A stretch of 64,000 nt of DNA from contig JAQXAF010000129.1 in assembly GCA_029253085.1 (NCBI GenBank), positions 1 to 64,000 of the forward strand. The letters are read 5' to 3'. The notes below the pieces were generated by a model. The model saw nothing but the letters and a program-made list of their open reading frames with translations. It searched no databases and had not been told where the DNA came from. This document shows positions 56,268 through 64,000 of this stretch, one piece after another. How positions within the stretch are numbered: the first letter of the stretch is position 1; every line of letters starts with the position of its first letter. The translations under genes and the position numbers were made by a program. Source of the stretch: Luminiphilus sp. GTDB taxonomy: Bacteria > Pseudomonadota > Gammaproteobacteria > Pseudomonadales > Halieaceae.

Positions 56268-58410
56268 CCGAGGCTGGGGTATTTGACGCTCCGGTGAGGG
56301 CCAAGGTATCGGCGAGAATTCGTCCTGCCTCTATGAGAAGAACGTCAGTGGGCTCATCGTCCGCGTCGTCAGTCTCCGCCGAATTGTCCAATACCGTGCT
56401 GGGCGCATTTAAATCGTCGCTGTCATCCACCGCCACCATAACGTCATCTGGGTCTTCGCTCGTTACCGCAGCTTCTTCATCACGGAGGCTGTCTAGGGGC
56501 TCGAGTCCTTGCGCCTGGCGACGTTTATTTTCGATTTCAAGGGCCTTTTGCTCTTGAGAATCACGAAGTGCTACGCGCTCTTCTTCGTTAAGTGGTAAGG
56601 ACTTTAGACCCCGTGTTTCAGTCGCCATCAACACTTGGTCTACGAGATAAATATAGTCGGGATCTTTTTCAATTCTGCTTTTGTGGCGTTCGTTTAACGT
56701 GGGCAGTAGTGAAGAGAAGAGGCTGTACTCCCGATGCCTAACCGGCGAGATTTGATCCCAGTCAAGGGCATTATCAAGTGCACTCTCACCAATTTCATCT
56801 GGGTCAAAAAGCGAGGGGAAATCAATATCCGGTACAACACCTCTATGCTGGGTCGAGTCCCCGGAAATGCGGTAAAACTTGCTCTCGGTGACTTTGAGTT
56901 GCCCCTCAGGCATGCCAAGCAGAGTTTGAACGGTCCCTTTACCAAAGGAGCGGTCGCCCAGAACAATACCCCGACCGTAGTCCTGTATAGCTCCCGCAAA
57001 AATTTCTGAGGCAGAGGCGCTTAACCGGTTGATTAATACCGCTACAGGGCCCTGATAGTAAGCCGAGCGTCGGCGTTTTCCGTCTCGCCATACTTTTCGC
57101 TCGGCACTACGAATTTGGACTGTGGGGCCATACTCAATAAAAAGACCGGTAAGGTCATTGGCCTCTTGCAATGACCCGCCGCCATTATTTCGTAGATCGA
57201 TGACCAGAGCTTCAGCGCCCTGTGCCTGCAGCGCCTCGATCAGTTTCTTAACGTCCCGGGTCGTCGATTTATAGTCTTCATCACCCCGCCTGAGGGCTGC
57301 AAAATCAATGTAAAAGGCGGGTATTTCGATCACACCCACTTTTCGAGAGACACCGTCTGCGTCATCGAGTTCTAACAGCTCGCTCTGTGCTGCCTGCTCC
57401 TCTAACTTCACCTTATTACGCTCAATCGCAACCACTTGACGCTGATCCGTTTTGCCTTTGCCTGGGATCACCTCGAGCCTAACCGTGGTTTCACGTGCGC
57501 CACGAATGAGATCGACGACCTCATCTAAGCGCCAACCCACCACATCTTCGATAGGGCCTTCAACGCCTTGTCCAACGCCAATAATGAGGTCAGAGGGAGA
57601 GAGGTCACCTTGCTTGTCCGCGGGCCCTGCGGGAACTAATCGAACCACTTTGGTGTATTCGTCATCGACCTGCAGGACTGCACCAATCCCGTCGAAAGAC
57701 AGGCTCATGTTGATATCGAAATTCTCGGCGCGTCTGGGTGAGAAGTACGAGGTGTGAGGGTCATACAGTTCGGTTAATGCGTTAGCGTAGATCGCAAACA
57801 CATCACGCTCATTGTACTGCTGCAGCCTGTTGAGCTGATTGCTATATCGTTTGATAAGTGTGGGCGCTATCTCATCCACGGATTTGTCTGCGAGCTTTAG
57901 GCCGAGGGCCTGATTTTTTAATCGCTTGCGCCAGCGATCGTCTAGTTCACTAGAAGATGCCGCCCAAGCAACGTCGTCGCCATCTATTGGCAGATACTCC
58001 GAAAGGCTGTAGTCGAACTCCGGCACCGTAGTAGAAAGCTCCGCTAATATCGCTTCCAGGCGCGCTTTCAGGTTGATTTGATATTTGGTGAAGATCGTAA
58101 AGGCAGGATCAAGGTTTCCCTCTCGGCCGGCATCGTCAAGCGCTGCTCTGTAGACCTGAAAGCTCTTGACGTCGTCGAGAGTGAAAAACATCTTCTGGGG
58201 ATCCAGCGTGTCTATATAGGCATCTAAATGCGCAGCTGAGAGTGCATCATCATAACTCTTACCCTCATAATGTCGATTTTGCAGAGCGTTAATCATCTCA
58301 CTTAGGGTTTCTCCCTGAATAGCCTCGGGGGCTAGCGCCCACGCCCTAGAGGCGCTGAGGAGTACGATGAGAAGCAGCCAGCGAAGGCGAGTAGAATTGG
58401 TCAGGAGCAT
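56251..58410 (-). CDS. prc: Carboxy-terminal processing (tail-specific) protease
   Basis: [36 protein letters not shown] (PDZ), [51 protein letters not shown]. Confidence 0.95.
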   Translation of the reverse strand: MLLTNSTRLRWLLLIVLLSASRAWALAPEAIQGETLSEMINALQNRHYEGKSYDDALSAAHLDAYIDTLDPQKMFFTLDDVKSFQVYRAALDDAGREGNLDPAFTIFTKYQINLKARLEAILAELSTTVPEFDYSLSEYLPIDGDDVAWAASSSELDDRWRKRLKNQALGLKLADKSVDEIAPTLIKRYSNQLNRLQQYNERDVFAIYANALTELYDPHTSYFSPRRAENFDINMSLSFDGIGAVLQVDDEYTKVVRLVPAGPADKQGDLSPSDLIIGVGQGVEGPIEDVVGWRLDEVVDLIRGARETTVRLEVIPGKGKTDQRQVVAIERNKVKLEEQAAQSELLELDDADGVSRKVGVIEIPAFYIDFAALRRGDEDYKSTTRDVKKLIEALQAQGAEALVIDLRNNGGGSLQEANDLTGLFIEYGPTVQIRSAERKVWRDGKRRRSAYYQGPVAVLINRLSASASEIFAGAIQDYGRGIVLGDRSFGKGTVQTLLGMPEGQLKVTESKFYRISGDSTQHRGVVPDIDFPSLFDPDEIGESALDNALDWDQISPVRHREYSLFSSLLPTLNERHKSRIEKDPDYIYLVDQVLMATETRGLKSLPLNEEERVALRDSQEQKALEIENKRRQAQGLEPLDSLRDEEAAVTSEDPDDVMVAVDDSDDLNAPSTVLDNSAETDDADDEPTDVLLIEAGRILADTLALTGASNTPASATAQR

Positions 58411-58509
58411 GGCGTATTCAATCCGACGTCTATGAGAGTAGTTAGTGAACTATACGTGCCCAACAGCGTGACCCGATGAGGTGTTTTTCACCCCTTTTGG
58501 ACTCTACCA

Positions 58510-59742
58510 TCAAAAAGGATGGCCAAACCTCAGGTAGACCGCTGAGTTATCACCAGATCCTTTGGCAGCTTCCATGCGCATGACCACTCCAGATTCAGGC
58601 TTTACAAGCCAACTCACGCCCGCGCCAATGCCCGGATAAAGCTCATCGCGACAGCTTTGGGAGTTGGCGTTTGATCCTACGCCGTCGCCAAATAAGCAAC
58701 CTATCCCACCAAAAACAACAACACCCCAGCGCTTGGAAAGCGGCATACGAAGATCAAATTGGCCTCCAACCGAATTCTCCCCCAAATAGTTTCCTCGGGT
58801 GTACCCCGGTACAATTACCGACGAATAACCCGAGACGGGGGCGTCATGGGTTAGCCGTGTATAGGCTTGCACGGCCAGCACCGTTTCCGGGGCATTATTT
58901 CCGGTAAACCAATGGCCAAGAGAACTGTAGTGATTAAAATTTCCACGCAACACATCAAAATCGCTATTACTGTCTATGAGTGAATCTTCTGGCAGAAGTT
59001 CCTCAAGCAGGCCACCGTTTTCGAGAATTGGCTCATCGTCACTGCTACTATAACGCGTGCCGTCTACAACTAAGCGGCTTCCCGAGGTGGGGGTCCGCAC
59101 GTGGTTGCGCCCATCTCTCTCCACGACAAAGCCGACCCCCGTTGCATTAAATCCCATTAAACCGACTGGGTTATTGGCCATTTCATACGACGTTGGAACA
59201 CCGATAACATAGTTCGTACGCACGAGTTGGCCACCGAAAAACCAATCGCCTACAACCCTGTATCGGTAGCGCATAAATAGTGTTTTCAGGTCGTCCGTAG
59301 TTTCAACGGTTTTACCACTGCCCAAAAAATCGTCATATTCGTTGTTGATATCACCGTAAGCCGCACCAGCAGTTAGCCGGTGATGATCGGCACTCCAATA
59401 TAGGTCCGTAAACATTGCGCTGACCAAAGAGTCAGTATTTGAATAGGAAAGGGTCGCCCCGCTCAGGGACATCGGTGACGCGTCGTCAAACCGGTGCAGG
59501 TAAGCGGCAATGACGCCAACATTTTTACCCAACTTTGGGTCTACGCTAAAGGTTGGTGTTAGCAGCCAAGGGCTATCACGCTGTGGTTGATCTGATTTTA
59601 CAGCCTGTGCATTTTCTGCCTCTGCAGCATCATCTTCCATTTCCTGAGCAACAGCAGACCTCGTGCCGGCTGCAACAAGCCCAATTAATAGGCTTAGACA
59701 GATAAATATGTGAGTAAATCGATGCACGAATAATAGCCTCAA
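58510..59742 (-). CDS. BamA/TamA-like outer-membrane (surface antigen) beta-barrel protein
   Basis: Signal peptide; SRLVVDGTRYSS, GGQFDLRMPLSKRWGVVVFGGIGCLFG, ending VYLRFGHPF (terminal Phe). Confidence 0.75.
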   Translation of the reverse strand: MRLLFVHRFTHIFICLSLLIGLVAAGTRSAVAQEMEDDAAEAENAQAVKSDQPQRDSPWLLTPTFSVDPKLGKNVGVIAAYLHRFDDASPMSLSGATLSYSNTDSLVSAMFTDLYWSADHHRLTAGAAYGDINNEYDDFLGSGKTVETTDDLKTLFMRYRYRVVGDWFFGGQLVRTNYVIGVPTSYEMANNPVGLMGFNATGVGFVVERDGRNHVRTPTSGSRLVVDGTRYSSSDDEPILENGGLLEELLPEDSLIDSNSDFDVLRGNFNHYSSLGHWFTGNNAPETVLAVQAYTRLTHDAPVSGYSSVIVPGYTRGNYLGENSVGGQFDLRMPLSKRWGVVVFGGIGCLFGDGVGSNANSQSCRDELYPGIGAGVSWLVKPESGVVMRMEAAKGSGDNSAVYLRFGHPF

Positions 59743-60014
59743 GCGATGAAACGGGAAGGGTGTCAGAGTTTACTGGCAACTAGGGGTCAGTGAGGCGATT
59801 TGCACCAGAAATAGGCGAATGGGTCACCTTTTGAACAGGAGTCTCGCAAGCGAAAGAAAAGGCGCATGGGCGAGGAGGGTAGTGGTAAGTTATCGGCCGT
59901 AAGGTCGATATCAATGGAATCCTGAGTTGGCAGTATCTGCAAAGTTTGAGGGTGGTCTGAGTTGGGATCCTCGCCACCATTGAGATCGGTTGGCTATCAG
60001 TTCTAGGGGATGAC

Positions 60015-60527
60015 ATGCAACATATTCAAGGAGCTCTTGCACTGTGCCTGCTGTTACTCTCAGGCCTCGCTACGGCACAAGGGATTGAAAGGTCACTGGG
60101 TATTGAGCGCGCAGACTACGCACGAAAATTGCACGGTTTTTGGCTAGGTCAATCGATTGCCAACTGGGCCGGATTAATCACCGAAATGGACCGGGTGGAA
60201 ACCCCTTTCTACCGCGATGAAGACTGGGGAAGCGTCGATCAGCCGAACATTTGGGGCGCTTTCGTCAATCACAGTAGTCATATTGATTTTTATCTGCCTG
60301 AGTTGAATCGTGTCTGGGGGTCTGATGACGATACCGATATCGAGTACATGTACTGGCAACTAACCGAAGCTTCCGACACGCCCATACTCACACCAGTACA
60401 AATACGCCAAGGGTGGCTCAAGCCCATATACAGCAACGAGGAAGCCCTTATATCCGCTCTCGCTATATTCAGGACTAAGCAGGTCGCTAAGCCAGCCTAC
60501 CAGCACCAAATTAACTATTTAACATAA
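60015..60527 (+). pseudogene. Truncated secreted ADP-ribosylglycohydrolase-like protein (N-terminal part only)
   Basis: Signal peptide, then YARKLHGFWLGQSIANWAGLITEMD...IWGAFVNHSSHIDFYL...VWGSDDDTDIEYMYWQL; ends abruptly at 170 aa. Confidence 0.55.
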
Positions 60528-60708
60528 TATACATTATGCGTAGTCAAAGGGCGCTGTAGCTTGGGGAGATGACTCAATTAAAAATCTCGCCTCTGCATCA
60601 TCATCAGCGGCTCAGAGCGTACACGTCAAACACATACATAACCAAACGCTATTACGATATAATTAAATGCCATGTTCTCTGCCAGCTGACTGAAGAAGAA
60701 AGCCCCCA

Positions 60709-61614
60709 ATGTTGATTACGCACTTTTATGACCCAGAATCCTCAACGTTATCGTATGTTGTGGCCTGTCAAGAAACAGGCAGCTGCATCATTATCGATCC
60801 GGTGCTAGATTTCGATTACGCGTCAGGAACCATCCACACACAAACCGCAGATCACCTCATAGCGTTTATCAAGGAATCCAATTTCTCCCTTGAATTGATT
60901 TTAGAGACCCACGTTCACGCGGATCATCTAACTTCAGCTCCTTACATTCGAGAATGCCTGGGAGGCAAAATTGCTATTGGTAAAATGATCACGCAAGTGC
61001 AGACCACCTTCGCTGAGGTTTTTGACGAGGACTCTGAATTTGCACGAGACGGAAGCCAGTTTGACCAGATCTTTGCTGATGGAGACAGTTTTCAGATGGG
61101 CAGCATCGTGTGCACCGCTATGCACGTGCCGGGCCACACTCCGGCCTGTATGGCCTACTTATTAGATGACGCCTTATTCGTTGGTGACACGTTATTCATG
61201 CCCGACGCAGGAACTGCACGCTGTGACTTCCCAGGCGGTGACGCACACGCCCTGTTCCAATCGATACAGCGATTACTAGCTTTACCCGAAGACACGCGGA
61301 TTTTTGTATGCCACGACTACCAGCCTAACGATCGCAAACTCGCTTACGAAACAACCGTCGGAGAACAACGGGCTCTAAACATCCATATTGGTGGTGATAC
61401 GCAGGAGTCTGATTTCGTTCGCATGCGCGAAACACGAGACGCAGAGCTCGGCATGCCGGCATTAATACTCCCATCATTACAACTCAATATGCGGGCCGGA
61501 CTCATTCCAGCAGCAGAAGAAACTGATCGCATTTTTTTAAAAGTTCCCATCAATAGATTTGGTGGTATCAGCTTGAACAAACTTCCTAAAGAAAAGCCAT
61601 CAGCACAATCTTAG
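60709..61614 (+). CDS. MBL-fold hydrolase, persulfide dioxygenase/Blh-like
   Basis: ILETHVHADHLTSAPYIREC, MHVPGHTPACMAYLLDDALFVGDTLFMPDAGTARCDFPGGDA, FVCHDYQP. Confidence 0.85.
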   Translation: MLITHFYDPESSTLSYVVACQETGSCIIIDPVLDFDYASGTIHTQTADHLIAFIKESNFSLELILETHVHADHLTSAPYIRECLGGKIAIGKMITQVQTTFAEVFDEDSEFARDGSQFDQIFADGDSFQMGSIVCTAMHVPGHTPACMAYLLDDALFVGDTLFMPDAGTARCDFPGGDAHALFQSIQRLLALPEDTRIFVCHDYQPNDRKLAYETTVGEQRALNIHIGGDTQESDFVRMRETRDAELGMPALILPSLQLNMRAGLIPAAEETDRIFLKVPINRFGGISLNKLPKEKPSAQS

Positions 61615-61646
61615 GGTTACTAAGAAAGCCTCATAGGAGATCCAAT

Positions 61647-62873
61647 ATGCCAACAGCTACGCAGTATGACGTTGTAATCGTGGGCGGCGGTGCCGCTGGC
61701 ATCGCGACCGCCTCAAGTATCCTTGGACGCGCGCCCGATTTGTCAGTGGCCATCGTAGAACCCGCTGACCAACACTACTATCAGCCGGGCTGGACGATGG
61801 TTGGCGCTGGGATTTTTTCAGCACACACAACCGCGAGATCCATGGCATCTGTCATGCCTAAATTGGCGACTTGGGTACAGGCGGCTGTGATCATGCTCGA
61901 CCCCAGTAATAACGCTTTAGACCTAAGTAATGGCGCCAATATTCATTATGAGCATCTAGTGGTTTGCCCGGGGCTGAAACTCAACTGGGCCGGTGTCGAA
62001 GGGCTTGAAGAGAACCTGGGGCGTAACGGCGTAACCTCGAATTACGCCTACGATAGTGCGCCTTATACCTGGGATTTGGTGCGGAACTTAAAGTCCGGAA
62101 AAGCCCTGTTTACTCAGCCTCCCATGCCCATAAAATGCGCAGGAGCACCACAAAAAGCGCTGTATTTATCGGCTGACCACTGGACCCGTCAAGGCGTGAT
62201 TCGCAATATCGATATTAGCTTCTACACGTCAACTCCCGGCTTATTTGGTGTGGCGCATTACGTGCCTGCGCTCATGAAGTACATTGAAAAATATGATGCG
62301 GCACTGCATTTCCAACACACGCTGACGAAGATTGACGGCGATACCAAAGTTGCGACATTCAAAAATGATGCGGGTGAATTTATAGATTCTGAGTTTGACA
62401 TGATTCACGTCTGCCCTCCCCAATGCGCGCCAGAATTCATTCGCCAGTCGCCCCTGGCAAATGCTGATGGTTGGGTGGATGTTGATCAAGACACACTGCA
62501 GAGCAAAAACTTTGAGAATGTGTGGTCTCTGGGGGACGTCATTAGTGCCCCAAACGCCAAAACTGCCGCGGCTGTTAGAGCTCAGGCGCCCATTGTGGCT
62601 AACAACCTGCTTTCTCATGCGGGCCACAGTGTTGGCATAAGCCATTACAACGGCTACGGATCGTGCCCGTTGACCGTAGAACGTGGAAAAATCGTCTTAG
62701 CTGAGTTTGGATACGGTGGCAAGCTGCTCCCCAGCTTTCCTAAATGGCTCATTGATGGTCAATATCCATCGGTTCTGGCGTGGCTACTCAAAGCCCAAGC
62801 ATTACCCTGGATTTATTGGAACGCCATGCTGAAGGGGCGAGAGTGGCTCGTGAAGCCTGAAAGTCATTCCTGA
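61647..62873 (+). CDS. FAD-dependent oxidoreductase, sulfide:quinone oxidoreductase-like
   Basis: VVIVGGGAAGIATASSIL, HYYQPGWTMVGAGIF, VVCPGLKLNW, FTQPPMPIKCAGAPQKALYLS, WSLGDV. Confidence 0.87.
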   Translation: MPTATQYDVVIVGGGAAGIATASSILGRAPDLSVAIVEPADQHYYQPGWTMVGAGIFSAHTTARSMASVMPKLATWVQAAVIMLDPSNNALDLSNGANIHYEHLVVCPGLKLNWAGVEGLEENLGRNGVTSNYAYDSAPYTWDLVRNLKSGKALFTQPPMPIKCAGAPQKALYLSADHWTRQGVIRNIDISFYTSTPGLFGVAHYVPALMKYIEKYDAALHFQHTLTKIDGDTKVATFKNDAGEFIDSEFDMIHVCPPQCAPEFIRQSPLANADGWVDVDQDTLQSKNFENVWSLGDVISAPNAKTAAAVRAQAPIVANNLLSHAGHSVGISHYNGYGSCPLTVERGKIVLAEFGYGGKLLPSFPKWLIDGQYPSVLAWLLKAQALPWIYWNAMLKGREWLVKPESHS

Positions 62874-62919
62874 ACCCAGTAGTGCCAAAGGGCCCACGGC
62901 ATCAACACAGGTAACTCGT

Positions 62920-64000
62920 GTGATTAAACTTCCCTGCTGGAACTGGTTGCGCCACTACAATCCCCAAACGATGGGCAATGACATGGTGGCCGCCATGATT
63001 GTTACGGTCATGCTCATTCCACAGTCACTCGCCTATGCTTTATTAGCTGGGCTACCTCCTGAGATGGGGCTCTACGCGAGCATACTCCCCCTCATCGCCT
63101 ATGCGATCTTTGGAACCAGCCGAACATTGTCTGTTGGGCCAGTGGCGGTCGTCTCGCTAATGACGGCGACAGCTGTTGGCAAAGTAGCTCAGCAAGGCAC
63201 CGTGGACTATGCAACGGCTGCGATCACTCTGGCCTTGCTTAGCGGCTTAATTTTGTTACTGCTTGGTTTTATCCGGTTCGGCTTTGTCACCAATTTCTTA
63301 TCCCACCCCGTCGTTTCAGGGTTCATTACGGCCTCAGGAGTGCTTATCGCACTGAGCCAACTCAGTCATATTTTAGGTATCGACGCCTCCGGAGAAACCT
63401 TGCCCGAACTGACCTTCAGTCTCGCGACAATGATCGATGCAACCAATCCATACACTTTGAGTATCGGCCTATGTTGTTTGTTGGTTTTACATTGGAGCCG
63501 CTGTCATTTGGCAGGCCAATTAGAACGGCTAGGAATGGCTACATTGCTGGCTGAAACCTTTGCCAGGTGCGTTCCCGTGGCCGTTATCGCATTAAGCACA
63601 CTGATCGCTTATGTCTACGAGCTTAATGCGCATGGTGTCGCCTTGGTCGGGGCTATCCCTCAGGGAATGCCCGCCTTTACCCAACCGCATATTGAATGGA
63701 CTGTTATCCGTGAGCTGATACTTCCAGCGCTTCTGGTGGCACTCATTGGCTTTGTAGAGTCAGTCTCGGTGGGTCGCACACTCGGCGCAAAGCGCCGTGA
63801 ACGTATCGACGCCAATCAGGAGCTGATTGGTCTAGGCGCTGCCAACTTGGCCTCCGCTTTTTCAGGGGGATTTCCGGTGACGGGAGGATTTTCGCGATCA
63901 GTCGTTAACTTCGATGCTGGCGCGAAAACCCAAGCGGCTTCAGCTTTTACCGCTGTAGGCATTGCACTGGCAGCCCTATTTTTAACTCCGGCGCTTTACC
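62920..64000 (+). CDS. SulP family anion (sulfate) permease, 3' end beyond window
   Basis: My translation from GTG 62920: VIKLPCWNWLRHYNPQTMGNDMVAAMIVTVMLIPQSLAYALLAGLPPEMGLYASILPLIAYAIFGTSRTLSVGPVAVVSLMTA; open to window end. Confidence 0.9.
   Translation, partial: MIKLPCWNWLRHYNPQTMGNDMVAAMIVTVMLIPQSLAYALLAGLPPEMGLYASILPLIAYAIFGTSRTLSVGPVAVVSLMTATAVGKVAQQGTVDYATAAITLALLSGLILLLLGFIRFGFVTNFLSHPVVSGFITASGVLIALSQLSHILGIDASGETLPELTFSLATMIDATNPYTLSIGLCCLLVLHWSRCHLAGQLERLGMATLLAETFARCVPVAVIALSTLIAYVYELNAHGVALVGAIPQGMPAFTQPHIEWTVIRELILPALLVALIGFVESVSVGRTLGAKRRERIDANQELIGLGAANLASAFSGGFPVTGGFSRSVVNFDAGAKTQAASAFTAVGIALAALFLTPALY

Overview
The window looks like a chromosomal segment of a marine-type gammaproteobacterium. 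Gene content and order (purB-hflD-mnmA-nudJ-rluE | icd | clpS-clpA | infA-ate-aat-trxB | ftsK-lolA-rarA-crcB-serS) match the conserved Pseudomonas/Halieaceae-like neighbourhood. Most of it is ordinary housekeeping: ABC-2 transporter, queF, moaCDE, bcp, xthA, yajC, cysB, pabB, and a complete propionyl-CoA to succinyl-CoA cluster (acyl-CoA carboxylase beta/alpha, methylmalonyl-CoA epimerase, mutase, MeaB). The right edge carries a sulfide/persulfide-type cluster (MBL hydrolase, SQR-like flavoprotein, SulP permease running off the window). tRNA-Glu(UUC), tRNA-Ser(GGA) and a partial tRNA are visible. No CRISPR array, phage or transposase was seen. The most interesting items are: (i) an overlapping operon of a YfiR-like periplasmic protein, a CHASE8-like hybrid histidine kinase and an outer-membrane barrel (2767-6385); (ii) a DHH phosphoesterase with a C-terminal extension that appears internally duplicated; (iii) an AT-rich accessory patch after tRNA-Ser (about 6.6-10.9 kb) with a large orphan GT-C-like membrane protein flanked by gene remnants, including an MFS pseudogene with a readable in-frame TGA; (iv) two genes (D-cysteine desulfhydrase-like and DUF7931-like) whose apparent homology extends upstream of any canonical start, up to the in-frame stop of the preceding gene; (v) an unusually long biotin carboxylase subunit; (vi) a truncated secreted ADP-ribosylglycohydrolase-like ORF. 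All family calls come from reading motifs by eye; no database search was run.
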